DNA from: Luscinia megarhynchos
Lineage: Eukaryota; Chordata; Aves; Passeriformes; Turdidae
NCBI GenBank assembly: GCA_034336665.1
Contig: CM067564.1
Location: forward strand, 47,105,451-47,169,450
Reading direction: 5' to 3'
Length of the DNA: 64,000 nt
Of the stretch, positions 1 through 12,174 are shown piece by piece. A model generated the notes under the pieces. It did not search any database and had not been told where the DNA came from. It was given only the letters and a program-made list of their open reading frames with translations. Made by a program: the position numbers and the translations under genes. Each line of letters starts with the position of its first letter. Position 1 is the first letter of the stretch.

Positions 1-257
1 GCATTCATCACTGAAGACATCAACATTTGACCCAAGCAATGGCTCATCATAAAGACACTTGTGTAAACTGTACACATAACTGTGCCTCTCACCCTACAGG
101 AGTATGACAAAATCTTAAATATCTGAAGACACTTACTGAAGCCCTGTAAACCATGTCAGAAACTAGGAATATAATATAGGCTATCACCATCTATAGAACT
201 TGAATAATTTCTATGTCTTTTTGCATATATCTCATGCAACATTGTGAATGTATGAAT
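1..257. other. Unique AT-rich sequence, nothing recognised
   Basis: No open frame of note, repeat or splice-site pair was seen before the first CR1 copy. Confidence 0.6.
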
Positions 258-258
258 T

Positions 259-607
259 CTTGGAGTTGCTCAGCCTGGAGAAGAGAAGGTTCCATGCAGC
301 CCTATAGCACCTTCCAGTACCAGACAGGATCTACAAGAAAGAGAAGGAGGGACTCTTCACTGGGGAACGTTGTGACAGGAGGGGTAACAGATTTATACTG
401 AAGAGGGTAGACTTATATCAGATACTATGAAGAAATTCTTCCTTATGAGACTGGTGAGGCCCCAGCACAGGTTGCCCAGAGAAGCTGTGGCTGCTCCATC
501 CCTGGAAGTGTCCAAGACCAGGTTGAATGGGGCTTTGAACAACCTGGTCTAATAGAAGTTTGCCTTTCCATGGGATGATCTTCCAATGCAAACCATTTTA
601 TGACTCC
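259..607 (+). mobile_element. CR1 LINE fragment, sense orientation, degraded
   Basis: This is a 5'-truncated non-LTR retrotransposon remnant. Seen in order are the CR1-typical GCTCAGCCTGGAGAAGAGAAGG near 268, the phrase CACAGGTTGCCCAGAGAAGC near 466 with a following 'CCATCCCTGGAAGTGT', the GAACAACCTGGTCTA block near 537, and a worn 3' end with ACCATTTTATGACTCC near 593. The coding part (C-terminal reverse transcriptase) is missing and the 3' UTR carries internal changes, so it is an old, inactive copy. CR1 is the dominant interspersed repeat of bird genomes. Confidence 0.85.
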
Positions 608-3600
608 ACAATTCTGATGTAGAATTAGCCCATGGACCAGAATTCCCCTGCAGTTCTATATTTGTACAACTAAGTTTGACCCAAAGCTGCTGCTGAGATT
701 TTGGGTGTGATTCCCTTTCTTCCCTTGGCACAGTGAGAAGAGATGGTGGTAAAGTAACTCTGCACCAGTGGCAGTGTAGCATAAGCTACAGGTCAGTCAA
801 ATACCAAATGTGTAAGATTTTCTACCCTGGGAGATTACAGGTTCCAGAGGGTTCAATGAGCATATGGGGAGGAACATCTGCTCTGTTTTGGATGATCTTT
901 CTTCTCATTTTGGAGAGAGACAGAGGGTATTTTCCTCCTACTGAGCTCTCTGAGGCAGTTGCCTGTGCATCACTTCTTTCTCTTCCTGTGCAAACAGGGT
1001 GAGGTTGTTGGAGCCAGTACCATGGTGGATTCTCCCCCATGTTCTTCCTGCTGCTTGTTGTGTCCTAGAGAGACAAATCCTGCACCCACAGTGCTTTCTC
1101 TCTTCATTTCCAAGCCATTAACTTTCAAAACACAGCACTTGCCTGAGAAAACACATGGCAACAGGCACAACCACAAAGGCAGGGTCTGACCTTGGATCAA
1201 TGCACCAGAGTGGGATCTTCATTTCCTCTCTGTGCCCTGGCATTTCTCCCAAATGACCCTGGTTGAACTGCATCCCATCCATGCCCCCATTATCAGTCTC
1301 TCAAATGGACACTGATGTGTTTCTCCCACCTGTTAATTTCTATCTTGCTCTTTAATAGCAGAAGATGTATGAGAGAGAAGTTTCATTTGATGTCCTTGGT
1401 GGGTAGTTAGACAAGGGGCCAAAATCTTAGCTGGGAGTGGTAATTGAATTGCAAGGAGTGAGAATTTGGCCTGAATTATGCTTTGACTTGTAAGTTATAA
1501 TATTACTGTCTTCAAAGATGTTGGGGTGAAGGGTAAATCAAAACTTAAATTTTTATAAGATACATAAAGCAGTCACAATAATGAGGGCAGGTTTTATTTG
1601 GGGTATTATTTGTACACAGGATGTACACTGGACTTGAACATTTTTCATGGCAGGTGGTTTTCACTGACTGTATAGAGATTTCTTTCCGCATACCTAAGGA
1701 GGAATAAAAAATTCAGAAGTAGCAAATTTAGAATACTGAAAAATGCAGCTTTTAAAAATAATCGTGGGAGAAAACAACAAACATGTTTGCTCATGTCCTT
1801 CATCTCACTCAGCTAATCTTGCAGAATGTCACAATGCATAGAAATAGATTTTTACATATGAACTTGTTACATCACTTCCTAAAAAAAGAGTATTTAGCAT
1901 GTACTTAAATAGCACATTCAGAGATTGTTTATGCAGAATTTCTGCTGCAAATGTGTGATCCTTGTTAGATAGCTAAGCTTGGTGTGAAGATATAACATGG
2001 CATTGCATTTATTTGCTGCTTACTGTGTGAAAGATAAAATACTTACAGAACTATCCATTTAAAATCTTGATAGTTTTTAATAGTTTAAGTGTTTTAAAAG
2101 ATGAAATTGGTTTTGACCATTTTGATCTCTAGTTGGCATAGGGAACAATTCTACCAAAAAGATATGTAAAGAGCATGTGATATGGATAAAACAAAGTCTT
2201 ATCTGAAATCTATCAAATTAATCACAGCAAAACTGAATCCAGAATTTAAACCCTATATTTTATTCAAATGTAGCCAGTTTATGTTGCTGCACGCTAACAA
2301 ATCTGAGAAACTATCCAATTTAAGACCAGTGAAATATCTTGTGTCTCACAATGGTATTTCAATACATGCTATTAATTCTTCCACGTCAAGGCAGATGCAG
2401 TCCCCAATGCGATTTTAGGAAGAGCAGAGACAACAATGTGTCTTTGGAGGTGCCATTTTTCACCTGGAATGTGAAATCAATGTCCTGACCATTTGTGGTC
2501 ATTAAAAATCCCACTGCACCATTCTGCAAGGGTAGAGGCATTGACTCCCAAGTCTTGGTGAAACTCCAAGAAAGTAATTATATCCCTCCTGATACAACCT
2601 TTCTTTAAAAGCTAATTTAAAGTTCCTCTTTAGTTGTTCTCCCCTGCTTTGAGCGGAAAATCCTCCTTATCCTTCTTGTAAACTTTTCTTTAGTTCTGCT
2701 TTATACTGACAATTAGTGGCTGTCTTTTGCTACATTGCTGATGCATGTCTAGGAGCAGAGAACATGTCTGCAATTGTAGACCCTACAATTTAAAAAAGCT
2801 TTATTGGTGGTCTGGTTGAGGGGTGTTGTTCACCAACAAATTTTAGAGCCTTCTCCACCCTGATTTTCTTGTACTGCTCAATCAGTGGTGCAGTGTCTGT
2901 GTGTAGGCAGGGCCAGGAAAGAGTGGTCAAAAGCATCAGGTGAGTTGTTTGTTCTGGCAAGTCAGATTTGCCCCTGGGGCAAAGCAAAGAACAACTTATG
3001 GTTATGAAATATTTGGAAATATTTCAAGGTAGAACTTCCTAGTTATCAACATGATTGCAACTTATTATATACATCAACACCCTTGGCATTATCCAGTTAT
3101 GCCCAGTGGATATTCCTGGAAAAAAAACAAACTGTAAATTTTCAAGTGATCATCCAAAATGCATCCTTTTTCTTCAATGTGTACTTTTTACCCCTTCCAG
3201 TAAGATCAATGCTTGTGTCAGTGGTAGGACTCTGTTTAGTGATGGGTTGAAGGTTTCACCCAAATCAGTTTAACCTATTGGGGTTTTTTGTGCTTTGAGA
3301 AAAATGAGCACAAGTAATGGAAGTTACTGCTTCTGTACATCCAGGGACTCAAAGGAGTCATGTTCACCTGTCGTGGAGAGGACGAGATCTTTTAACCCTC
3401 CTTGTTGAAAAGCTGACTGCTGGTTCTGGTGCCTAAAGCCAACACCTCAGGGTTAGGACACCTGTCTTTCCAAACTGGAAGAATCCCCTATTCTGCATCC
3501 TGGGCCTTTTCTGCTTGCATTTGAGCTGCATTCTTACCAGCACAGCATGCAGATCCCTTCTCCAGCTTCGCCCTTATCCTCATGTGCCTTGTGTGCCGTG

Positions 3601-3959
3601 GGCGGGCTTTATCCTCTCCCCAAAGTGTGAGATGGGAAAAGGAAGAACGGTAACACGATTGCAGGAATGTGTTGCTGCCTTTTTTTGCATCTTCCTCAGC
3701 ACCCTGACAGATTGCTTAGCTAGAATCCATATGCTTTCCTTTTCAGAACAAAAATTGTTCTCGGTAAAGACCTAAAGATTCCAAATCACTTAAGGGTCAT
3801 GATCCTGCAGAACTAAAAGATGATTTCTAAGTGTAGCCTTGGCTTGTGTGGTTTGAACTTGGTACTTGCTCAGGTTATTGGTGTGCATTTAGCCCAGATG
3901 ACCTCAGCTGCCCTTTAAAACCTGCCCTACCTCTTGTGCCCCACCTTGCATTTCTGAAG
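608..3959. other. Unique noncoding sequence
   Basis: This stretch has no recognised gene or repeat. Short open frames occur on both strands but overlap each other, lack recognisable domains and fit chance. Sequence from about 1480 to 2400 is especially AT-rich. Confidence 0.6.
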
Positions 3960-4145
3960 AAACACAGCAAAAATCATCAAATGGTCTGAGTTGGAAGGGA
4001 CCTTAAAGATCATCTCATTCCGAGCCTCCTGCCATGGGCAGGGACACCTTTCATTAGACCAGGTTGCTCCAAGCCCCATCCAGTCTGGTCTTGTCATCAC
4101 TTCCAGGGATGGGGCAGCCACAGCTTCTCTGGGAAAACTGCAAAA
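3960..4145 (-). mobile_element. CR1 LINE 3' fragment, antisense
   Basis: Read on the + strand it begins with a worn version of the CR1 terminal repeat, then TGGTCTGAGTTGGAAGGGACC, AAAGATCATCTCATTC, CCTGCCATGGGCAGGGACACC, CAGGTTGCTCCAAGCCCCATC and CACTTCCAGGGATGGGGCAGCC. That is the ordered reverse complement of the CR1 3' UTR. Only about 190 bases remain, with no coding part. The left edge is uncertain by 10-15 bases because the terminal repeat has diverged. Confidence 0.9.
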
Positions 4146-7100
4146 TGTTGCAGAGTCAAACTTCAGAGCTGTGTTGTGCCAAATCCTGCATGTAGGTGGA
4201 TAACAACAGCTGCCAGTCAGCCTCAGAGAGCACAGCACCATATGATTTCTCAGTGAACAAAACATTTAATATAAACACAACACTTTCCAGATATTATGAA
4301 GAGGTTTTCCTGAACAACTCTTTTTAAACAGAACTATTAGGCAGTAAACTCTGTTTGCTGATCTTTATGCAGATCTTCCCACTTCCACTTCACTGTAAGG
4401 TTTTGACTAAAATATTTATACTTTTCTGCTTTGGTATACATCCTACTCCAGTCCTACGGGCAGGATTTCTCAGCCTGGAGAGAGAAATGACAAAATGCGT
4501 GTGTGGTGCTTGGCTCACCCACACTGGCTCTCTGGGCTTTGATAGGAGCTACATGGTCCTCTTGAGAGTGCAGAGCTCTGCACTAGGTCAAAGCTCCTCA
4601 CAGGTCTCAGAAGCAATTTGTAACTTTGCTTCTTTGGAAGACCCCATGGGAGGGTTCAATATTTTGGGGTGCAGACCTCCCCCCCAGCACCCTCCTGGTT
4701 TCAGCTGGTTCCTGCTCCTCCAAAAGCACCTACATCTTCCATATGTACAGGTCATGTTGTCCCAAATCTGTCCTTTGCAGCTGAGCACAAAATGCTTGGA
4801 AGTCGTAAATTACCTTCCTGGAAATGCTGCCCTGCTCTTCCATAACGTCACCCTGCTTGTCACAGCTTTTCCAGGCTCTTCAGCCAGGTCCTCTCCTTAC
4901 CTCAGCACTGCTGAGCATTAGCTCGTCCCAGTTCCATTGCAGTGGGATTGATTTCAGTGGAATTCAGGGCAGCTCTCACAAAGCATTCAAGTTTCCGTTC
5001 TCACTCTTTTTCAAGGTCATCCTTTCATATCACAGGCAGGATGTGAAAATATATGATCATGTATTCATTTTCCCTTTGAGTATTATCTTCTTGTTTTCAT
5101 CCAAGAATTTTTTGTTTCCTGGAGATACAGTAAATTGTGAGTTATATTTATTGTGTGTGTCATTGGGGAGCACTAGGGGTCTGAAAATTGGTTGTGCAAG
5201 TCTAGTTTCAGTTTCTTGAATGACTACAGAATGAGTATCTATTATCTTTAAACAAACTTTAAGGGTTTTCTTGATGAGTAATTTGCTCCAAAAGATTTTC
5301 TTTTTTAAACTCTCATGAAATATATTTATAGAGTGGTGTTTCAATTCCTGATATTTATAGGAACACTTACATGGACATTAATCATCTGCAGCAGTCCATG
5401 TACCACTTATTTTCAATGGCATGGTGGGGATAATAGTGTTTGTTTTCTGGGAAATAATATTTTTAGTTTCATAACCTAAAGAGGGGTTAATTTGTTTTTA
5501 TGGTAGAAGTGTTTACTGAATTGATGAGAAGCAGTGAAATCTTTGGATAGTTGAGAACTAATCAGACTTTTACTTGTGAGTTTGAGTTTTATTTGAATTG
5601 GATCTGTATTTCAAAAAACATTACCTTACATATTTTTTCTAGAAAATGGAATTTGATCTGACCAAATGAGAAATTGGCAACAAAATTAATTATATTAAAA
5701 ATGTATGTTACAGACCTGCAATGTCTTTGTTTAACATTCTGATCATGTTCAGATTTTTTTTACCACTGCATCGACTATTTAATAATTGTTTCCACAATGC
5801 TAATATCCATTGTAGAGAGGGTTATTTAACAAGAATGAAAATCTTTAGAAATTTAGATGCACCGATCACTTACAGCTCTGCTCAGAAACTGAGAGTGTGG
5901 TTCCATGGTTCCAGTTTAACATCCTCTTAAACCTACATGATTCTGCTTCTTGATGCTTCCTGCAGCACCCACCCATGATTTGCCTGGTTGTCTCTTTAAG
6001 CTGGATGAGCAACTGCTATTTCAGAAAATGTGCTGCCATACCCTAAAGCAGTAAGGTTTGTGCCATTCTGTTATTGGAACAGTAATGGGTAGCTAAAGGC
6101 TACAGAGCCCCTTTAGAAGAAGAGACAAAGAGATGCCCAGATCGAGATTATTTCCTTCAATAAAAAAGCATTTCAATGAAAGGAGATGATGTCTGGGATT
6201 AACAGTGGAAGAGGAAAATGTCCTGACTGCTGGAACCATTTAGTGATTTGGTTCTTTGATAGGTTACAAAAAATATCATATTAATTCTTTGAACTGTATA
6301 AGTTATGAGTAGAGCTTGGAAAATAAGGCAATATGATACCAATGTGTAGGAGTTCATTGAAAATAAAATATCTAAAATGTACAGCTGTATCAAAACACCC
6401 CATAGAAACTGAGTCTCGCTTTACTCTAATTTCTTTTTCTTATCTCTTTACATTCACTTGCTCTTGCTGCTGGCTCTCACCTTTGATGTCATTTATATCA
6501 TGGGCTTTGTTCATCACAGACACCTGCTAAATATGTACCTGTCTGCCTTAGCTGGGGTGGGAACTGTTTTTTTCTGAAAGGCCTCAAATATCTGCTGGAC
6601 TGTTGCTGAATGGTTGCAAGAACAGGGTGTGAGCCATTTTTTTATTTCTTGCCTAATCTTCTCTGCAACCACTGAACACAGTTCTGATCTGTGCCTTTTG
6701 AAGCAAAGCACTGGGAGGTTTAAGGCAACCTTCTGTGCCCAACAAACTGCACAGCTTGGAGACAGAGACTCTGAAAATGCAAAGCCCTGCATGTTTAGAG
6801 GGATCATTTCATTTCCTCTGACACTGTAATGGAGACTACAATTGTCAGTGTAACCATTAAGGAAAAAGCCTGGTGTCACTGTGGGATGTCCAATAAATTT
6901 TAAAAATTGCAATTAAAAAAACTATACCCTCACAGCTGTCCACAGATCATATAGTGCCAAAAAAGCACTAGAAAGATCTAGAAAGATCTCCTGAAGAGGG
7001 GCACTAAATTATTGTGGTTTTAATATATTAACTCTGTAATTGCCCCATGAAGAAAAGTGACTTCAGAACATGGGGAAACACTAGAAGAGCCTTAAAAATA

Positions 7101-8005
7101 TATTTCTTTATTATTTTTCCTTTGGATTCATAAATAAATTAGGCTTTGGGGCTCAATCTGCCTATGTAAGGTTCATACTCTTGCAACAAAAACGTATAGG
7201 GTTGTTTCACTGCAAAGAGATCACTAGACCCATGGTTTTGGAAATTGCTAAGGCAAGGAAGATTTTGGGAGCTATCTTAATTACTACCACCTCTGCTTAT
7301 GAAGAAGATTCCCCTCCAGTTGTAAAAGTGGATGGAAGGATTTTCTCTGCCATAAATAATAAAAAGAAAATATGTTGAGAATTGTTCCATACCTTAAGTT
7401 CCCTCTACAGATGTGAGCCTTTGCAGTTTCTATCTCAGCTGACTCAAACAGAGTATGTACTAACCAGTTACCTTTCATGCAGAAAATTTGGATATTGGGT
7501 ATAAATTTTATAAATGGACAAGAAAACTGTGGAATGAGGTGGGCATCTGGTCAAGTCTAAGACACTGAAGCCTCTTATGCCTTCTTGATGGTTTTTCACG
7601 TCCTATGCATGGGAGAGAAATGAGAAATGGAGCTATCCATCTGTTTTCCTGATTCTTGGATAAGGTCTAGGCAAATCTGCTGTGGAGGAAAACAAGGACA
7701 TACAGTGATGATAAATCTGGGATGTATTTTAAGGACTGTGTACATAGGTGATGGTAATGTATTTAATTGTGCTTTAATGTGGCATACCACTACATTAGCC
7801 CACTTTCACTATCTCACACTCAGCTTCCCTCAAACAAATTGCACACACACAAAAGGATTTCAGACAAGTAAATTGGACAAAAAATCACATATTTGGAAAA
7901 TAACTGTTGTTTAGGACCAGCATAAGAAGGTTTAACATTAACATGGCATTTTCTCAGTGCATAACCTGATTGTAGAACTGTCTAATGGCTTGCTTTTGCT
8001 GCAGC

Positions 8006-8038
8006 AAAAATAAATAATAAAAAAATAAATAAATAAAA
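8006..8038. repeat. A-rich (AAAT)n short tandem repeat
   Basis: Imperfect TAAA/TAAAT units in a run of adenines. No retrotransposon body was seen on either side. Confidence 0.8.
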
Positions 8039-8256
8039 GGGAACATTTTCCACTGGAAAATTGGCCCAGTGCTACGTTTTGTCTATGTAAGATCATGCAG
8101 TGCTGGCATTTGAAATAGTGATAATTTTATGCCTTTAAAAAAATGAGTAATTGTACCACGGAGAACTTGATTTGGATAGATCCTTAGATCACACTCCATC
8201 TTCTGCTCGTTCACTTTGTTTTGTATATGATGGGGGGGCTTTGCATCCTCCAGTGA

Positions 8257-8303
8257 CGCGTTTGCGTGCGGAGCTGTGGATGTGTGTCTGCACTCCTATA
8301 AAA
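8257..8303 (+). promoter_or_regulatory. Possible core promoter: CpG cluster followed by TATAAAA
   Basis: Four CpG dinucleotides fall within 14 bases (8257-8270) in otherwise CpG-poor sequence. A TATAAAA match follows at 8297-8303. A strong splice acceptor lies about 80 bases further on at 8384. The spacing leaves room for a short first exon only if a donor exists between them, and none was seen. This is inference from motif proximity; a TATA match alone is common by chance in AT-rich DNA. Confidence 0.15.
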
Positions 8304-8384
8304 CACAAGCAGGACAAAGGCATCTTAAAAATGTTGTAGCTGTTTAAAACACAAACTAAGTGTTCCTCCCTTTCTGTCTTTCAG

Positions 8385-8420
8385 AGAGACTGCCACAGAG
8401 TTATCTGGAACACTACCGAG
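8385..8420 (+). other. Candidate 36-nt cassette exon, gene unknown
   Basis: A pyrimidine tract (TGTTCCTCCCTTTCTGTCTTTCAG, given in two parts: TGTTCCTCCC then TTTCTGTCTTTCAG) ends in AG at 8384. A branch-point-like CTAAG lies about 25 bases upstream. The segment ends in GAG followed by GTAAGC, a near-consensus donor, at 8421. The enclosed 36 bases are a multiple of three and contain no stop in any forward frame. The third frame reads RLPQSYLEHYR and the first reads DCHRVIWNTTE. I recognise neither peptide. If real, it could be an untranslated or alternative 5' exon of the downstream CELF2 gene, an exon of a noncoding RNA, or a decoy exon. No transcript evidence is available here. Confidence 0.35.
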
Positions 8421-9610
8421 GTAAGCAAGTTGCTCTAAACTGCATCTGTGTGTCAATGTCTGGAAGGTGCTGAAAGAAGCACGACCTTTGGAGCCAGAAC
8501 ATGATCCTTGTCCTAGGGAAAACTGCTGGGATACTGAGAACTGGGGAGACCAGGGGAATGCTCCCTGCATGCCACAGACAGACAAACAGCCCTGAAATAC
8601 TGGCACAGCCAAGCCCACACAGCTTAAAGAGACGGGTTGAAGTTGCTTTGAGGCTCAGCACAGTTGTGCACATGATGAGAAAAATCCCAGCTGTGGCTTC
8701 CTTCCAGCTGTGCAATTATACCCATGGCAGGTGGTTTGGCTTTTGCTTTACATTTCACCTGAGGGATGAGAGGAGGGAAACTTGGAGGTAGGAGGGGGAA
8801 AAAAAAGCTGTGATCTTAAGGCATTTTCATTTGGAAAGCAGGAAAGCAGTTTAGACCAAAATCTTCTATGCTGAGGAATCTTTTCGTAAAATAATAGGAC
8901 TAGACCAGACTCCCAGGCTTTGATAGAGGTTTTTTGAAGAGAGACCTGTCTACATATTGTCAGAGGATGCTGTAATCATGCAGACAGAGAAAAGGGTGGA
9001 GAGAAGGGAAACAGAAAAAAATCTGATATGGTAATCTGTCACTTAGCAGCGATGTCTGGTGAGTTAAAAAAAGATGCTCTCAGTCCTCTTGTACCTTCTG
9101 CCACTGATTTTGCTCTTTGAGGTGTAGGGGATTTTAATGGGGTTAGGGTTTTGGGTATCCTCTGATTAAAGCAGTTTCATATTCAAACAATATATAATGT
9201 AAAAAGAATATTTCAACAGGAAGGACAGTTTTCTTTAGGCATGGTAATACATGCAAGTTCCTTCTGATTCTAAGGCAGAGAAAAAATGTTCGCCGTTCTT
9301 CAGAGGGTGTATGGGGTATATTAGTTGACTTTTTTATATTGATAAGCTGTAAAAACATATTTTCACTATAGATGATGACTTCTCCCTGTGTACCCCTTGG
9401 CTCTATGTGTGCAAATGTTTGTGTTTTATACGATTTGGTCATTTAATAGATACATTTCTTTTTATGGCTTACTGTCACTTGGTCTCCATGGTTGTGAAAG
9501 CAAATATGCTGGTGAAATTTTGCCATGTGTTTGAAGAGCTTACCAGTGATCAGACCTGCCTAACACCAAGATTTTGTTCACCTTCCTTGCAAAATAATTG
9601 CATTTCTTCA

Positions 9611-9657
9611 TACACACGCACACACCACCACACACACACCCCACCAGAAAAAAAAAA
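9611..9657. repeat. (CA)n microsatellite with adjoining poly-A
   Basis: Interrupted CA dinucleotides at 9611-9642 are followed by CCACCAG and a run of ten adenines. It is likely length-polymorphic. Confidence 0.9.
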
Positions 9658-12153
9658 GTAAAAAAACAATTGAGATTGAAGAGTAGCCACCTCGTTGGCC
9701 AGGAATCTCAATATTGACGATTAGTTGTATCTTTTACTGGTTTTAGTGCTAAAATATTTCCAGCTTCACTGCATTTGGTGAGGTATTATTGGATTAATAT
9801 ACTGGAAACATGGAGTCCTTACACTGCAGAAATGAATTCCACTTCAAATTAAAGTTAAAATGAGACACGTAAGTGCTTGAATAAACACCCTGTTCCGTAC
9901 TTGCCATTAATGATTGTCTAAATGTGCTTTTTGAATTATTACCACAAGGCTTTAATTTCAACTGCAGCAAGATGTCACAAATAAAATCAGATTATACCAG
10001 CAATGTGCACAAGGCATTGTAATTGTGTTATAAATATTAAACCAAATGATCTTGTCATGATTTAAAATAAATGTTTCCAGCTAGGAGCAGGTTGGCTTGT
10101 CCTCCAGCCTTCTCCAGGATTCACCTGTTCCTGAATTTGTTTAAGCAAACAGCTCCTTGGGGTTTTTAATCTTATGTTGTGATGTATTAATCTAATATTT
10201 TCTGTTCTTCTTTCAAACGTCAAGTGACTCGTTTTGCTATTATTAATTCATAACAGTGAAATAGTCTAATTTCCCCACATCTTCTTCCACCTTCACCCTG
10301 AAACCACTTTATAGCATATAAAGTTTTAGGTGTTGCACCTTGAAATGACAAATTAATGACCACTCTCCCATCACTGCTGGGATTCCCATCACTCTGTTAT
10401 GTCCAAGGGGGGCACAGCAAGTCCCTGTCACACTGGAAATCCAACTCTGCTTTGTCCAGGCAAACACAATGCCTTTTCCCAGAGCAGTAACGACTCTTGG
10501 ATATATTTGTGGCCAGGATTGATCGAATCATTTTCATGCACTTGCAAACCTGGTGAAAGGGTTTTCACTGCAAGTGTCGTAAGTGTGAACAGATGTGTCT
10601 GCACTTGGAATATTTTGTCTGGCTGTCAAGAAAGTTTAGGCAGTGCTGGCATTAATTATTTATTGTTGCTGTTGTTGTCATTTAAAAAAAAAAAGTCACT
10701 AAACCCCTTCTGATTTTTTCGTAGTTCAATTAAAGAGGTGAAATTAGGGATTCACTCCCATAAAGCACAGAAGTACAGAAGTACAGCAAAATATTTTCTC
10801 ATCTCATTTGTAACCAAGAGAGGTTACATATGTGCACTTTTTTTTAAAAAAAAAGGAAATTTACCAAAGTGCCTTGGTAAATGCGGCTTTTTAATATATT
10901 CATTTTCCATTAAATACTGCTGATGGTTCTCTAATGATTATATTTAAGAAGAAGAAGAAATCCCCCTTTTTCTTGCCGCTGAAGTATGTGTATCATTGAT
11001 AGGCAAAAATAGAAAAATGTGAGTTGGTGGACATCATTTAGTATGAAAGATAATAGATTGACTTTGCCTGTAAAAAGATATAAAAACATTCAGTACAATT
11101 ATATTGTGTCAGTTCTAATTTACCAGTTATTTCTGATGATTTCGGGAAGCTCAGGCTTGAGAATGAATTGAAAATTCAGACTTTAAATGTGATAAAGAAG
11201 CTTTACAATTTTTATATTAAATGACATTATTATAGCTATGAATGTATATTGTTTTTTCGAAGAAAGGCTTTATGTGCGCAACAGCACATCAAAGGAGAGA
11301 TCTTCACAAGGAAAACTTTACAATAATATTAAGTTGTTCATTGCATGACCTATTTAGAGTACTCAGATACTTCTTGTTGTAGACTACATAATTAAATTTT
11401 AAATGGAACATGATAAAGAAATTATACTGGTGATCTCTAGAGATTTGAATACCCTATTTGGATCTTTACAAGAGTGTAGCGAAGGCATACTTTTAAAATT
11501 TAATAAAGGTCTGGCCTATTTTTTTTTTCCTTTTAGATGCTCTATAGCTGCTATGGCAGTTGTGTTTCAAACTGTGTTTGCTCTCAACATTTCATAGTCA
11601 GTACCTTCAATAACAGATAAAACTAAAAAATTAGAAAAAATACAGTTTAACTTGAGAAATTCACCATTAAAAAATGACAAATAATGAATGGAGATAAACT
11701 TCTAAAATCTCGAGGAAGCTGAGCTTCTAACCAGCCTTTCCCGGACCAGCTCTGAGCTCAGCAGTCGTGGGGAGCAGTGAATGAATGGAGTCCTGGAGCA
11801 CAGTGTGAAGCCCTATGGGCATCAGGGAGATGGTGTTTGGAGCTTAAAGGAGAAAATGCTCAGCTTCAATTTCAAAGGAATGATTTCAGTCTCTAGCCAC
11901 TTCTGTTTGTTTCTGTGAAAGTTTCTTTATATTTAAAGAAGAACAAATATTTTAAATATAGACTAACCACATGGATTATTTATTTGCTTAATACTAGGTT
12001 AGTATTAACAGAAGGAAAATCTGGGCTACTTTTCCACTTTTATGTGCTGGCTCAATTTTTCATTTCACTCAAGGGGGGAGTAAAGTTTAAATGGCCACTT
12101 CCTCCTCTAAGCTATTAAAAAAGGGGCGGAGGGGAAGCAAGCTAATAATTTGC

Positions 12154-12174
12154 ATATACATATATATATATATT
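12154..12174. repeat. (TA)n microsatellite
   Basis: Alternating TA with one CA interruption, about 20 bases. Confidence 0.9.

Larger units (their letters stand above)
4146..8384. other. Unique noncoding sequence with a GC/pyrimidine-richer block
   Basis: From about 4440 to 4930 the sequence is richer in C and T than its surroundings. It supports a 188-codon open frame (4355-4921, + strand) made mostly of Leu, Ser, Phe and Pro with no recognisable domain, as expected from base composition. From 4930 to 8000 the sequence is AT-rich and unremarkable. A tandem 10-mer (GAAAGATCTA twice) lies at 6971-6990. Confidence 0.55.

Noticed and set aside
4355..4921. 188-codon open frame on the + strand
   Set aside because: It lies in a C/T-rich patch where stop codons are rare, is Leu/Ser/Phe/Pro-rich, overlaps other open frames and shows no domain.
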